Below are positions 17,535 through 27,174 of a stretch of DNA of 64,000 nucleotides, one piece after another. Position 1 is the first letter of the stretch; each line of letters begins with the position of its first letter. A program made the translations under genes and the position numbers. Below the pieces are notes generated by a model. That model did not search any database and had not been told where the DNA came from. It saw nothing but the letters and a program-made list of their open reading frames with translations. Location of the stretch: assembly GCF_003852895.1 (NCBI RefSeq), contig NZ_QUSW01000004.1, positions 558,001-622,000 of the forward strand, given 5' to 3'. This stretch comes from Rhizobacter terrae. Lineage in GTDB: Bacteria > Pseudomonadota > Gammaproteobacteria > Burkholderiales > Burkholderiaceae_C.

Positions 17535-18515
17535 TCAGGCCTCCACCGGCACCAGGAAGTCGCGGCTGATGCCCAGGCCCAGCGTGCCCACGCGCTCCAG
17601 GAACTGCGTGAGGTAGGCATGCAGGCCGGTGGCGAGGATCTCGTCGATGCGGCCGTATTGCAGGTCGGCGCGCAAGCGGCCGGCCTTGCGCAAGGTCTCG
17701 CCGGACTGCTCGTTGGCCACCATGCGCAGGTTGGCCACCACCTCGTTCATGCAGGCAGCCAGCGAGCGCGGCATGTCGGGCCGCAGGATGAGCAGCTCGG
17801 CCACCTTCTCCGGCTTGATGACGTTGCGGTAGGCCTTGCGGTAGACCTCGAAGCCCGACACGGACCGAAGAATCGCGGACCAGTGGTAGAAGTCGTACTC
17901 CACGTCCTGCTTGCCGTTGCCTTGAGACTGGCTCTGGCTCTGGCCGAAGTACTCGCTCTCCACTGCATGGAACTTCACGTCCAGCAGCCGCGCGGTGTTG
18001 TCCGCACGTTCGAGGAAGCTGCCGATGCGCAGGAAGTGGAAGGCCTCGTCCTGCAGCATGGTGCCCACCGTCACGCCGCGAGACAGGTGCGAGCGGAACT
18101 TCACCCACTCGAAGCCGGCGCCCGGGTCCTTCAGGAAGTCGCCCTGCGCCACCATGCGCTGGAACTCGATCCAGGTCTGGTTCTGCGTTTCCCACACCTC
18201 GGTGGTCAGCGTGCCGCGCACCGCGCGTGCGTTCTCGCGTGCGGCCATGAGGCAGTTGCGGATGCTCGACGGGTTGTTGGCATCCGAGACCATGTACTCC
18301 ATGACGTGGCGGGCCTTCACCGTGCCGTAGCGCTTGGCGAAGTCCCCGCTCAGTTCGGAGATGGACAAGAGGCCCTTCCAGCCTTTCTCGGCGGCATCGG
18401 CGGATTGCGGCAGCAGCGACGTCTGGTAGTTGACGTCCAACATGCGCGCGGTGTTCTCGGCCCGCTCCATGTAGCGGGCCATCCAGAAGAGGTGGTCGGC
18501 GGTTCTCGACAGCAT
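17535..18515 (-). CDS. Alpha-E domain protein (DUF403)
   Basis: A 326-residue all-helical protein beginning MLSRTADHLFWMARYMERAENTARML, the signature of alpha-E (DUF403) proteins, with conserved ERADNTARLLD repeated at about residue 150. No membrane helix or signal peptide is visible, so it is probably cytoplasmic. It starts 6 bp after the stop of the ATP-grasp gene and ends 6 bp before the transglutaminase gene, a tight co-translated arrangement. Alpha-E proteins nearly always accompany circularly permuted ATP-grasp proteins; their biochemical role is unknown. Confidence 0.93.
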   Translation of the reverse strand: MLSRTADHLFWMARYMERAENTARMLDVNYQTSLLPQSADAAEKGWKGLLSISELSGDFAKRYGTVKARHVMEYMVSDANNPSSIRNCLMAARENARAVRGTLTTEVWETQNQTWIEFQRMVAQGDFLKDPGAGFEWVKFRSHLSRGVTVGTMLQDEAFHFLRIGSFLERADNTARLLDVKFHAVESEYFGQSQSQSQGNGKQDVEYDFYHWSAILRSVSGFEVYRKAYRNVIKPEKVAELLILRPDMPRSLAACMNEVVANLRMVANEQSGETLRKAGRLRADLQYGRIDEILATGLHAYLTQFLERVGTLGLGISRDFLVPVEA

Positions 18516-18521
18516 GTTGTT

Positions 18522-19958
18522 TTAAGCCTCCAGCACCCAGGTGTCCTTCGTGCCGCCGCCTTGCGACGAGTTCACCACGAGTGATCCTTCCTTCAACGCG
18601 ACGCGGGTGAGTCCACCCGGCACCATCTGCACGGTCTTGCCCGAGAGCACGAAGGGCCGCAGGTCGATGTGCCTGGGCGCCACGCCGCTTTCCACGAAGG
18701 TCGGGCAGGTCGACAGGCTCAGCGTGGGCTGCGCGATGTAGCCGTGCGGGTTGGCTTCGAGGGCCTTGCGGAAATCGGCGATCTCCTGCTTGGTGGAAGC
18801 CGGCCCGACCAGCATGCCGTAGCCGCCCGCGCCGTGCACCTCCTTGACCACCAGTTCGGGCAGGTGGTCAAGCACGTAGCGCAAGTCGTCGGCCTCGCGG
18901 CACAGGTAGGTGGGCACGTTCTTCAGGATGGGCCGCTCGCCGAGGTAGAACTCGATCATCTTGGGCACGTACGGGTAGATGGACTTGTCGTCCGCCACGC
19001 CGGTGCCGATGGCGTTGGACAGCGTCACGTTGCCGGCGCGGTACACGCTCAGGAGGCCCGGGCAGCCCAGCGTCGAGTCGGGCCGGAAGGCCAGCGGGTC
19101 GAGGAAGTCATCGTCCAGCCGGCGGTAGATCACGTCCACCCGCTTGGGGCCTTGCGTCGTGCGCATGTAGACGAAGTTGTCGCGCACGAAGAGGTCCTGC
19201 CCCTCCACGAGTTCCACGCCCATCTGCTGAGCGAGGAAGGCATGCTCGAAGTAGGCGCTGTTGTACATGCCGGGCGTGAGCAGCACGACCGTCGGGTCGT
19301 TCACAGCGGCCGGTGCGACCGCGCGCAAGGTCTCCAGCAAGAGGTCGGGATAGTGCGCGACCGGCGCGACGCGGTGCTCGCTGAACAGGTCCGGGAAGAG
19401 CCGCATCATCATCTTGCGGTTCTCCAGCATGTAGCTCACGCCGCTGGGCACGCGCAGGTTGTCTTCCAGCACGTAGTAGGTGCCGCTGCCGTCGGCATTG
19501 GCGGCACGAACGATGTCGATGCCCGCGATGTGCGAATAGACGCCGGCCGGCACGTCCACCCCCATCATCTCCGGCCTGAACTGCGCGTTCTTGAAGATCT
19601 GGTCGGCGGGCACGAGGCCGGCGCGAATGATCTCCTGGTCGTGGTAGACGTCGTGGATGAAGCGGTTCAGCGCCGTGACGCGTTGCCGCAGGCCGCGCTC
19701 CATCTCCTGCCACTCGTGCGCGGGGATGACGCGGGGAATCAGGTCGAAAGGAATGAGGCGCTCGGTGCCGGAGCCGTCCTCGTCCTTGGCGCCGTAGACG
19801 GCGAAGGTGATGCCCACGCGGCGGAAGATCATTTCCGCTTCCTCGCGGCGCGAGCGCATCACGTCGGGGGGCTGCTGAGAAAGCCAGCGCTGGTAGCTGC
19901 GGTAATGCTCGCGCACCGTGTCGCCGGTGGCTTGCATCTCGTCGAAGCTGGGTCTCAT
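18522..19958 (-). CDS. Circularly permuted type 2 ATP-grasp protein
   Basis: A 478-residue stand-alone circularly permuted ATP-grasp protein, first gene of the amidoligase operon. Family landmarks include [49 protein letters not shown] (nucleotide-binding part) and the terminal [22 protein letters not shown] with KDTWVL. The start at 19958 has GGAGGAG at good distance. The enzyme is predicted to couple a carboxylate and an amine at the cost of ATP. A paralogous copy fused to an alpha-E domain is encoded at the other end of the operon. The operon promoter presumably lies in the 24 bp before this gene or within the end of comEC. Confidence 0.93.
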   Translation of the reverse strand: MRPSFDEMQATGDTVREHYRSYQRWLSQQPPDVMRSRREEAEMIFRRVGITFAVYGAKDEDGSGTERLIPFDLIPRVIPAHEWQEMERGLRQRVTALNRFIHDVYHDQEIIRAGLVPADQIFKNAQFRPEMMGVDVPAGVYSHIAGIDIVRAANADGSGTYYVLEDNLRVPSGVSYMLENRKMMMRLFPDLFSEHRVAPVAHYPDLLLETLRAVAPAAVNDPTVVLLTPGMYNSAYFEHAFLAQQMGVELVEGQDLFVRDNFVYMRTTQGPKRVDVIYRRLDDDFLDPLAFRPDSTLGCPGLLSVYRAGNVTLSNAIGTGVADDKSIYPYVPKMIEFYLGERPILKNVPTYLCREADDLRYVLDHLPELVVKEVHGAGGYGMLVGPASTKQEIADFRKALEANPHGYIAQPTLSLSTCPTFVESGVAPRHIDLRPFVLSGKTVQMVPGGLTRVALKEGSLVVNSSQGGGTKDTWVLEA

Positions 19959-19982
19959 CTGCTCATCTCCTCCGCAGGCAGG

Positions 19983-22442
19983 TTAGCAAAAACCAGGCCA
20001 AACAGCGCATACCCCTTCGACCCGCTCTTGCGCCGTGACTCCTCGCGACCCATGGTGCCAGTAGCGCGCATCGGCGTCACGTTGGCAAACACCCTGCCCC
20101 GGCTGCAGGCTGGACCAGGACCATGCGCCGCACGACGGGCTGGAGATCGTGGTGATGTGGCGGTCCGCGTACCGCGCGAACACCAGTGGCGCGGGGTGCC
20201 CGAACGGGTTGCGGTAGCCCGCCTGGAAGACGGCAAAGCGCGGATGCACGGCATCGATGAAGGCCGGGGTCGACGAAGTCTTGCTGCCATGGTGAGGCAC
20301 GACGAGCACATCGCTCGCCAATCGCGCAGCCGACGTGCTCCCTACCATCCACGTTTCGCCCTCGCGCTCGACATCGCCGGTGAGCATGGCGCTGCCACCC
20401 AGGCCGATGACACGAACGACACAGGACATGGCGTTGGACTTGAGCTGCGCGTCATACGCCTCGGCCCGCGGGTGCAGCACCTCGAATCGCACGCCGTCCC
20501 ACTCCCACGACTGCCCGGCCATGCAGCGCTGGTGCGGCGGGCTCAGGGCCAGCAAGGGATGGGCGTCTTCCAGCGAGCTGTGCATCTCGCGCACCGCAAC
20601 GGCAGTCACGAGGCTGGCGGCACCGCCCACGTGGTCCGCATCGCGGTGGCTGAGCATGAGGCGGTCGACTTGCCGCTCGCCCCGTGCATGCAGCAGCGGC
20701 ACCAGCACGCGCTGCCCGGCATCCGCCCCCGGGCCGTATTGCGGGCCGGTGTCGAAGACCATGAGATGTCGCTGTGTCCGCACGAGCACGGCGGTGCCCT
20801 GGCCGATGTCGGCGGCCACCAGCTCGAACTGGCCGGGCGGCGGGCGGACGACGCTGGGCATCAGCAAGGGCAGCACCATCGGCACGGCCAGCAGCCGGCC
20901 CCGCCACGGCAGCGGCATGACCAGCAAGGCTGCACCGCCCAGTGCCGCGGCCTGCGCCCACGCCGGCGCAACGGGGACCGTCCAGACCGCGGCCGGCCAG
21001 GCGGTCATGGCCGCCAGCCATCCACACAGCAGGTTCACCACCCACGCCCCGGCCAGCCACAGCGGCGCGGCGATCACGCCCAGCATCGCCAGTGGCGTGA
21101 TCACCAGCGTCACCAGCGGGATCGCCACCAGGTTGGCGAGGAAGCCGACGATGGACACCTGCTGGAAGAACACCAGGGTGAGCGGCGTGAGGCCGACCGT
21201 CGCGACGACCTGGCTGCGCAGCTCGCCCCGCAGCGTGTCCCATGCGCGCCGCATCCCGACACTTGGCGATGGGGACTGCGCGGTGACTGGCCCCGAGGCC
21301 ATCAGCAGCCCGACCGCCACGAAGGACAGCCAGAACCCGGCCTGCAGCAAGGCCCAGGGTTCCAGCGCCGACACCAGCACGGCCGCGAGCAACAGCACCA
21401 GCGGCCAGGGCCAGCGGCGGCCGGTCGATTGCAGGAGTGTGACCAGCGCGAGCATCCAGATCGTGCGCTGCGACGGCACGCCCCAGCCGGAGAACACCGC
21501 GTAGGCCCAGGCGGCCAGCAGCCCGCCCCATCGGGCCGCCAGCGGCGCCGGCAAGCGCAAAGGCAGGTGCGGATGCCGCCGCCACGCCCAGCCGATCAGC
21601 CTCGCCGCGAGCCACGCGAACATCGTGATGTGCAAGCCGCTGATCGACACCAGGTGCGCGATGCCGGCGTTGCGGAAGAGGTCCCAGTCCTCGCGTTCGA
21701 TGGCCGACTGGTCCCCCACGGCCAGAGCCGCCAGCACGCCGGCCGCACGGCGGTCGGGCACCGTCACCTCGATGGCATCGCGCAGCGCCTGTCGCCAGCG
21801 CTCCACCGGGTGGGCGGCCTCGCGCCCCAGCAGGCGAGGCGGCACGGCATCCCGCACATGGCCGGTGGCGCGGATGCCCTGCGACAGCATCTGAAGCTCC
21901 GCATCGAAGCCATGCGGGTTGACGAGCCCGTGCGGCTGCTTGAGCTTCACGCCCAGGCGCCAGCGCTGCCCGGCGCCAAGCGCCATCTGCGGCTGGGTGA
22001 GCACGGCGTCCTCGTGGAATCCCGCATACCAGCCCAGGGCCAAGGTGGGCGGAAGCTGCACCGGGCGATCACCCTGCGCGGCCTGCTCCACCTCGAAGCG
22101 AAAGCGCACGCCCGACGGCCCGCGCTGCGGCAGGCCGGCCACCACGCCGGTGACGACCAGCTCCACGCCCTCCAGCGACGGGTCCAGCGCCCCGGCCAGC
22201 CGCGACGCGGCCTGCCACTCGGCCGTGCCCCAGCCCAGCACGGCCAGGCCCAGCAGCGGCGCCATCCACACGCGCCGCCACCGCCAACCAGCCAGGCACA
22301 TCGCCAGCCCGGCCAGGCAGGCGGCCTGGTGCCACGCGGCCGGTAGCAAGGCCGCCTCCTGCAACTGAACGGCCATGCCCGCCAGCCAGGCCGTGCAAAG
22401 CCCTGCGATGCGCCAGCCTGTGAGATGCCTGAGGTCCGTCAT
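19983..22442 (-). CDS. comEC: DNA uptake channel ComEC/Rec2
   Basis: An 819-residue ComEC homologue, the inner-membrane channel that passes single-stranded DNA into the cytoplasm during natural transformation. Several N-terminal membrane helices with a DUF4131-like region are followed by the competence domain (AVGDQSAIEREDWDLFRNAGIAHLVSISGLH, in parts) and a C-terminal metallo-beta-lactamase-like domain with HRDADHVGG. The start at 22442 is chosen because the frame upstream overlaps the divergent RidA-like gene. The gene runs toward the amidoligase operon on the same strand with a 24-bp gap. Other competence genes are not in the window, so competence itself is not shown. Confidence 0.92.
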   Translation of the reverse strand: MTDLRHLTGWRIAGLCTAWLAGMAVQLQEAALLPAAWHQAACLAGLAMCLAGWRWRRVWMAPLLGLAVLGWGTAEWQAASRLAGALDPSLEGVELVVTGVVAGLPQRGPSGVRFRFEVEQAAQGDRPVQLPPTLALGWYAGFHEDAVLTQPQMALGAGQRWRLGVKLKQPHGLVNPHGFDAELQMLSQGIRATGHVRDAVPPRLLGREAAHPVERWRQALRDAIEVTVPDRRAAGVLAALAVGDQSAIEREDWDLFRNAGIAHLVSISGLHITMFAWLAARLIGWAWRRHPHLPLRLPAPLAARWGGLLAAWAYAVFSGWGVPSQRTIWMLALVTLLQSTGRRWPWPLVLLLAAVLVSALEPWALLQAGFWLSFVAVGLLMASGPVTAQSPSPSVGMRRAWDTLRGELRSQVVATVGLTPLTLVFFQQVSIVGFLANLVAIPLVTLVITPLAMLGVIAAPLWLAGAWVVNLLCGWLAAMTAWPAAVWTVPVAPAWAQAAALGGAALLVMPLPWRGRLLAVPMVLPLLMPSVVRPPPGQFELVAADIGQGTAVLVRTQRHLMVFDTGPQYGPGADAGQRVLVPLLHARGERQVDRLMLSHRDADHVGGAASLVTAVAVREMHSSLEDAHPLLALSPPHQRCMAGQSWEWDGVRFEVLHPRAEAYDAQLKSNAMSCVVRVIGLGGSAMLTGDVEREGETWMVGSTSAARLASDVLVVPHHGSKTSSTPAFIDAVHPRFAVFQAGYRNPFGHPAPLVFARYADRHITTISSPSCGAWSWSSLQPGQGVCQRDADARYWHHGSRGVTAQERVEGVCAVWPGFC

Positions 22443-22490
22443 GGGGCGCGCAGTGTAGGATTTGCGGCCTCCCCTTCGGACTACAAAATC

Positions 22491-22946
22491 ATGTCCATCT
22501 ACGACCGCCTCAAGGACCTGGGCATCGAGCTTCCGCCCATTGCCATCCCCGCCGCTGCCTACGTGCCCTTCGTGCGCACCGGCAACCTGGTGTTCCTCTC
22601 GGGCCACATCGCCAAGCGCGATGGCAAGCCCTGGGTCGGGCAGCTCGGCCGCAACATCGACACCGCCACCGGCAAGCTGGCTGCGCGCGCCGTGGCGATC
22701 GACCTGCTGGGCACGCTGCACGCTGCGGTGGGCGACCTGAACAAGGTGGAACGCATCGTGAAGGTGATGAGCCTGGTCAACAGCACGCCCGAGTTCATCG
22801 AGCAGCACCTCGTCACCAACGGCTGTTCCGAGCTGCTGGGCGAGGTGTTCGCCGACAAGGGCGCCCACGCCCGCAGCGCCTTCGGCGTGGCGCAGATCCC
22901 GCTGGGCGCCTGCGTCGAGATCGAGCTGATCGCGCAGGTGTCCTGA
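22491..22946 (+). CDS. RidA/YjgF-family protein
   Basis: A 151-residue protein of the RidA (YjgF/YER057c/UK114) superfamily with the long-form pattern: AYVPFVRTGNLVFLSGH near the N-terminus, VERIVKVMSLVNST in the middle and ARSAFGVAQIPLGACVEIELIAQV at the C-terminus. Canonical RidA hydrolyses reactive enamine/imine intermediates; this longer, RutC-outgroup type often has uncharacterised substrates. The arginine in the HARSAFG motif is the family's substrate-binding position. It starts 48 bp from the divergent comEC start and ends two bases before dsbB, so it is probably co-transcribed with dsbB. Confidence 0.92.
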   Translation: MSIYDRLKDLGIELPPIAIPAAAYVPFVRTGNLVFLSGHIAKRDGKPWVGQLGRNIDTATGKLAARAVAIDLLGTLHAAVGDLNKVERIVKVMSLVNSTPEFIEQHLVTNGCSELLGEVFADKGAHARSAFGVAQIPLGACVEIELIAQVS

Positions 22947-22948
22947 GC

Positions 22949-23425
22949 ATGCTGCCGCGTTGGACTTCACGCCAGTGGCTGCTGGCGGTGGCGGTGCTGT
23001 GCGCCGCGAGCATCGGGCTGGCGCTGCTGGCGCAGTACCGCTTCGGCATGGAACCGTGCCCCTACTGCATTCTTCAGCGGCTGCTGTATGCGGCCATCGG
23101 CGTGCTCGCGCTCATCGGCGCGGTCCTGCCCGGCATGCTGCGCAAGCTGCTGGCCGTCGTGGCATTGCTGCTGTCGGCCTGCGCGGCGGCAGCGGCCGTC
23201 TACCAGCACTTCGTGGCCGCCAAGTCGGCCTCGTGCGCCCTCACCTTCGCCGACAAGATCATCACCGCCTTGCGCATCGATGAGTTCGCGCCCTCGCTGT
23301 TCGCCGTCCGTGCGAGCTGTGCGGACGCAGCGGTGTCGGTGTTCGGCGTGCCCTTCGAGTTCTGGAGCCTGCTGCTGGCGCTGCTGCTGGCGGCCATGAC
23401 GGTGCTGGCGCTGCGCAGCCGTTGA
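22949..23425 (+). CDS. dsbB: Disulfide bond formation protein B
   Basis: A 158-residue inner-membrane protein with four membrane helices. The periplasmic redox pair is in EPCPYCILQR, and a second Cys pair (SASCALT and RASCADA) lies in the second periplasmic loop, matching the two pairs DsbB needs to re-oxidise DsbA and pass electrons to quinone. Length is normal for the family. It follows the RidA-like gene after two bases. DsbA is not in the window. Confidence 0.93.
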   Translation: MLPRWTSRQWLLAVAVLCAASIGLALLAQYRFGMEPCPYCILQRLLYAAIGVLALIGAVLPGMLRKLLAVVALLLSACAAAAAVYQHFVAAKSASCALTFADKIITALRIDEFAPSLFAVRASCADAAVSVFGVPFEFWSLLLALLLAAMTVLALRSR

Positions 23426-23545
23426 CGCACATCAAGGGAAGACCGCACCCGCTGGTTGCACATCCCCCCGCGGCGGGCATGAGGCACTAGAGTTGTTCAA
23501 TTCCGCGCCGGCTCCATGGCCGGCGCGCCAACTCTTGGAGCCGCC

Positions 23546-24034
23546 ATGCCGAATCGTTCCGAATCGCCCAGCTCGTTCCAGATCCCCTTCCAGGTGCCGT
23601 TCCAGATGCCGCTGGCACCGTGGTTCGTGAACTCCGCCAACCAGGCCCAGGGCGAGACCGACTCGCCGGCCGCGGTGTGGGGCCAGGCGCTGGAAGCCCA
23701 GATGCGCCTGTGGGGGCAGATGGTGGACCTGCAGCGCAAGTTCTGGTCGTTCTACATGCCGCTGATCGAGCGGGCACCGGTGTTCACCAACGGCGGCGCC
23801 CGGACGGTGGCCGAGGAAGAGCACGGCCTGGAGCCTGCGGAAACGGCAGACGGCATTCCCGATGCCATGGAGTTGCAGCTGCGCACCTGGAACCACTTCC
23901 TCGACGCGCAACGCAGTTTCTGGACGAAGCTGCCGTGGACAGCCGCTGAAGCCGAGGCCAGCGAGCAGGAACCTGCCGACGACGAGGAGCCCGCCCCCGC
24001 GCCGAAGCCGCGCAAGACCCCGCGCCGTCGCTGA
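23546..24034 (+). CDS. Unknown protein, phasin-like composition
   Basis: A 162-residue protein with a hydrophobic, Pro/Phe-rich N-terminus, two Trp-containing helical repeats with the pattern LEAQMRLWGQMVDLQRKFWSFY and LQLRTWNHFLDAQRSFW, and a Pro/Lys/Arg-rich tail (APKPRKTPRRR). The two helical segments look like an internal duplication. The amphipathic helices plus basic tail recall phasins or other granule-associated proteins, but I cannot assign a family. The start at 23546 is preceded by TTGGAG. It converges on the Met-rich TPR-like gene with 17 bp between stops. Confidence 0.65.
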   Translation: MPNRSESPSSFQIPFQVPFQMPLAPWFVNSANQAQGETDSPAAVWGQALEAQMRLWGQMVDLQRKFWSFYMPLIERAPVFTNGGARTVAEEEHGLEPAETADGIPDAMELQLRTWNHFLDAQRSFWTKLPWTAAEAEASEQEPADDEEPAPAPKPRKTPRRR

Positions 24035-24051
24035 CCCCGCGAGCGGGCCGG

Positions 24052-24762
24052 CTACTCGAAGCGGCCCATCATGTCCTGGAAGCCGCCCACGGTCTTGAAG
24101 ACCTGGTCGAGCATGGAGCAGGCGTTGCTCACGGTCTTCATCCAGTCCGGGTGTTGATCGGCACCGGCCGATCCTCCGCCAGCCGCACCGCCACCCCACC
24201 CGTTCCCGCCGGGCATGTTCATCGGCGGCTGAGGCGCGCCCCAGCCTGGCATGGCTGGCACCGCCATGGCCGGCGGCAGCATGTTCTGCATCATCGCCAG
24301 CATCTGCTGCGACATCGCCTCGCCCGGCTGCAATTGCTGCGCGTTCATGAAGGCGCGCCAGGCATCGTGGAGGTTGCCCATGGACATGAGCACCGTGCCG
24401 GCCGCTGCGTGGTAGGGCGCGAACTGAGGGCACTGGGCGATCGCCTGGTTCAGTTCGAACAACGCCTGCTGCCAGTGCGGCCACGCGAACGGGGCCTGCC
24501 CCAGGGCGGTCTTCGCCCGCCCCGCACAAGCATGGGCATGGGCCAGCGCCGCATGCACCCCATGAGGGATGAACACGCCCCATTGCTGGGCTGTGCCCAT
24601 GGACTGCTGGATCCAGCCGATCGCCTGCTCATAGAGCTGGGCCGCCATCATCGCGTTGCCCTGCGACTCGGCCATCATGCCCTGCTGGCCCATGGCCGCG
24701 CCGGACATGAGCTGCTGGTTCAGCGTCGCGTTGATCGCGGGGTTCATCGCCGGGTTCATCAT
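24052..24762 (-). CDS. Met/Gln-rich TPR-like protein, unknown
   Basis: A 236-residue protein. The first 40 residues and a later stretch are strongly enriched in Met, Asn and Gln. The middle (about 40-145) looks like three TPR-type helical pairs (AAQLYEQAIGWIQQSM, WQQALFELNQAIAQCP, NLHDAWRAFMNAQQLQPGE). A Pro/Gly/Met-rich linker containing GGNGWGGGAAGGGSAG follows, then a C-terminal helix. No signal peptide or membrane helix is clear. The low-complexity flanks suggest a scaffold or disordered protein; no family recognised. It ends 17 bp from the convergent phasin-like gene. Confidence 0.6.
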   Translation of the reverse strand: MMNPAMNPAINATLNQQLMSGAAMGQQGMMAESQGNAMMAAQLYEQAIGWIQQSMGTAQQWGVFIPHGVHAALAHAHACAGRAKTALGQAPFAWPHWQQALFELNQAIAQCPQFAPYHAAAGTVLMSMGNLHDAWRAFMNAQQLQPGEAMSQQMLAMMQNMLPPAMAVPAMPGWGAPQPPMNMPGGNGWGGGAAGGGSAGADQHPDWMKTVSNACSMLDQVFKTVGGFQDMMGRFE

Positions 24763-24814
24763 GGCCCGCCCTCCTTCGCGCAGGCAGTATGCGCGCGATG
24801 AACCGCGGCTTCAA

Positions 24815-27145
24815 TCAGGTCTTGGCCGCCGCCAGCACCCGCATCGCCTTGACCATCAGCTCCTGCTTCTTGCCCTTGCGCGCCCGCTTGCCCTCGTAGC
24901 CGGCGAGCGAGCCACCCTTGAGCGTCTCGTCCTTGGGCGTCGTGCCGCCTCGCCCGGTGCCCAGCACCTGCAGCACGTCGGTGAAGGCAGCCACGCTGAC
25001 CAGCGCGTCCTTGGGCTCCATGTCGATGAGCGTGAGGCCGCGGCCGCCGTTGGGCTGCAGCTTCAGTTCGTCGATGCCGAACACCAGCAGGCGGCCCTGC
25101 AGCGTGAGGCAGGCGATGCGCGTGGCGGCATCGGCCAGGCTGGGCGGCAGCGGCTTGTCTTGCGCCTCCAGGCTGAGGAAGGACTTGCCGCCGCGCTGGC
25201 GCGAGGTCAGGTCGCCCACCCGTGCCAGCAGGCCGAAGCCGCCGGTGTTGGCCAGCACCAGGGTGCGGTCGGCGGCGCCTGCGAAGTAGTGCGAAGGCTG
25301 CGTGCCGGTTTCCAGGTCGATGAGCGTGGTGATCGGCTGGCCGTCGCCGCGCCCGCCGGGCAGCTGGCTCACGGGCGCGGAGTAGACGCGGCCGTTGCTG
25401 CCGAAGACCAGCAGCGTGTCCACCGTGCGGCAGGGGAACACGCCGTACAGCGCATCGCCCGACTTGAACTGCAGGCCGCCGGCTTCCACCTCGTGGCCCT
25501 TGAGGGCACGCACCCAGCCCTTCATGCTGACCACCACCGTCACCGGTTCATCGACGACCTTCACCTCGGCCACGGCCTTCTTCTCGGCCTGGATGAGCGT
25601 GCGGCGGTCGTCGCCGTACTGCTTGGCGTCGGTCTCGATCTCCTTGACCACCGTGCGCTTGAGGCTGGACGGGTTGTCCAGGATGTCCTGCAGCTTGCCC
25701 TGCTCGACGCGCAGGTCCTTCAGCTCCTGCTCGATCTTGATGGCTTCCAGCCGTGCCAATTGGCGCAGGCGGATTTCGAGGATGTCTTCGGCCTGCCGAT
25801 CGCTGAGCTTGAAGCGCGCAATCAGCGCTTCCTTGGGCTCGTCGGCGTTGCGGATGATGCGGATGACTTCATCGATGTTCAGCAGCACGAGCTGCCGGCC
25901 TTCGAGCACGTGGATGCGGTCGAGCACCTTGCCCAGGCGATGCCGCGTGCGCCGCTGCACCGTGCCCATGCGGAAGTCGATCCACTCCACCAGCATCTGG
26001 CGCAGGCTCTTCTGCGTCGGCCGGCCGTCGGCGCCCACCATCGTGAGGTTGATGGGCACCGAGCTTTCCAGCGTCGTGTGCGCCAGCAGCGTGGTGATGA
26101 GCTCGCTTTGCTCGATGCGGCTGGTCTTGGGCTCGATGACGATGCGCACCGGCGAGTCCTTGCTCGACTCGTCGCGCACGGCATCCAGCAGCGAGAAGAT
26201 GGTGGCCTTGAGCTGCGTCTGCTCCGCAGTGAGCGACTTCTTGCCTGCCTTGACCTTCGGGTTGGTCAGCTCCTCGATCTCCTCGAGCACCTTCTGCACG
26301 CTGGTGCCCGGCGGCAATTCGGTGACCACGAGCTGCCACTGGCCGCGGGCGAGGTCCTCGATCTTCCAGCGGGCGCGCACCTTCAGGCTGCCGCGGCCGC
26401 TGGCGTAGGCCGAGCGGATGTCTTCCGCACTGCTGATGATCTGGCCGCCGCCCGGGTAGTCGGGGCCGGGCACGAGCACGGCGAGTTCTTCCTCGCTCAG
26501 CTTCGGGTCGCGGATCAGCGCGACCGTGGCCGCCGCGATCTCGCGCAGATTGTGCGAAGGCACTTCGGTGGCCAGGCCCACCGCGATGCCGCTCGCGCCA
26601 TTGAGCAGCACGAAGGGCAAGCGCGCGGGCAGCAGCTTGGGCTCCTGCTGCGAGCCGTCGTAGTTGGGCACGAAGTCGACCGTGCCTTCATCGAGTTCGT
26701 CGAGCAGCAGGCGCGAGATGGGCGCCAGCCGCGCTTCCGTGTAGCGCATGGCCGCCGCGCCGTCGCCATCGCGCGAGCCGAAGTTGCCCTGGCCGTCGAT
26801 GAGCGGGTAGCGCTGCGAGAAATCCTGCGCCATGCGCACCAGCGCGTCGTAGGCCGCCTGGTCGCTGTGCGGGTGGAACTTGCCGAGCACGTCGCCCACC
26901 ACGCGGGCACTCTTCACCGGCTTGGCACCGGAGGCGCCCGAGAAGCTCAGGCCCATGCGCTCCATGGCGAAGAGGATGCGCCGCTGCACCGGCTTCTGGC
27001 CGTCGCACACGTCGGGCAGGGCACGGCCCTTCACCACGCTCAGGGCGTATTCGAGGTAGGCACGCTCGGCGTAGTGGGCGAGGGTGATGGCGTCGCTGGA
27101 GCCGCCGTCGCCGCCGGAGAAATCGATGGTCGTCTGGGTCGTCAT
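24815..27145 (-). CDS. parC: DNA topoisomerase IV subunit A
   Basis: A 776-residue type IIA topoisomerase subunit that breaks and rejoins DNA for chromosome decatenation together with ParE. The catalytic Tyr135 is in [11 protein letters not shown], preceded by [15 protein letters not shown]; a C-terminal beta-pinwheel follows after about residue 500. The quinolone-resistance region reads [12 protein letters not shown]: the positions equal to E. coli Ser80 and Glu84 are Gln96 and Asp100. The start at 27145 fits the family N-terminus; the frame upstream overlaps the lytic transglycosylase gene. It is the last gene of a parE-acetyltransferase-transglycosylase-parC series. Confidence 0.95.
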   Translation of the reverse strand: MTTQTTIDFSGGDGGSSDAITLAHYAERAYLEYALSVVKGRALPDVCDGQKPVQRRILFAMERMGLSFSGASGAKPVKSARVVGDVLGKFHPHSDQAAYDALVRMAQDFSQRYPLIDGQGNFGSRDGDGAAAMRYTEARLAPISRLLLDELDEGTVDFVPNYDGSQQEPKLLPARLPFVLLNGASGIAVGLATEVPSHNLREIAAATVALIRDPKLSEEELAVLVPGPDYPGGGQIISSAEDIRSAYASGRGSLKVRARWKIEDLARGQWQLVVTELPPGTSVQKVLEEIEELTNPKVKAGKKSLTAEQTQLKATIFSLLDAVRDESSKDSPVRIVIEPKTSRIEQSELITTLLAHTTLESSVPINLTMVGADGRPTQKSLRQMLVEWIDFRMGTVQRRTRHRLGKVLDRIHVLEGRQLVLLNIDEVIRIIRNADEPKEALIARFKLSDRQAEDILEIRLRQLARLEAIKIEQELKDLRVEQGKLQDILDNPSSLKRTVVKEIETDAKQYGDDRRTLIQAEKKAVAEVKVVDEPVTVVVSMKGWVRALKGHEVEAGGLQFKSGDALYGVFPCRTVDTLLVFGSNGRVYSAPVSQLPGGRGDGQPITTLIDLETGTQPSHYFAGAADRTLVLANTGGFGLLARVGDLTSRQRGGKSFLSLEAQDKPLPPSLADAATRIACLTLQGRLLVFGIDELKLQPNGGRGLTLIDMEPKDALVSVAAFTDVLQVLGTGRGGTTPKDETLKGGSLAGYEGKRARKGKKQELMVKAMRVLAAAKT

Positions 27146-27174
27146 TGTTGTTGTCGCTTCGGCCGCACGCGTCT

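Noticed and set aside
18669-22346. Long plus-strand open frame of 1225 codons
   Set aside because: It spans the ATP-grasp and comEC genes in antisense, has low-complexity Arg/His/Gln composition and no ribosome site or domain.
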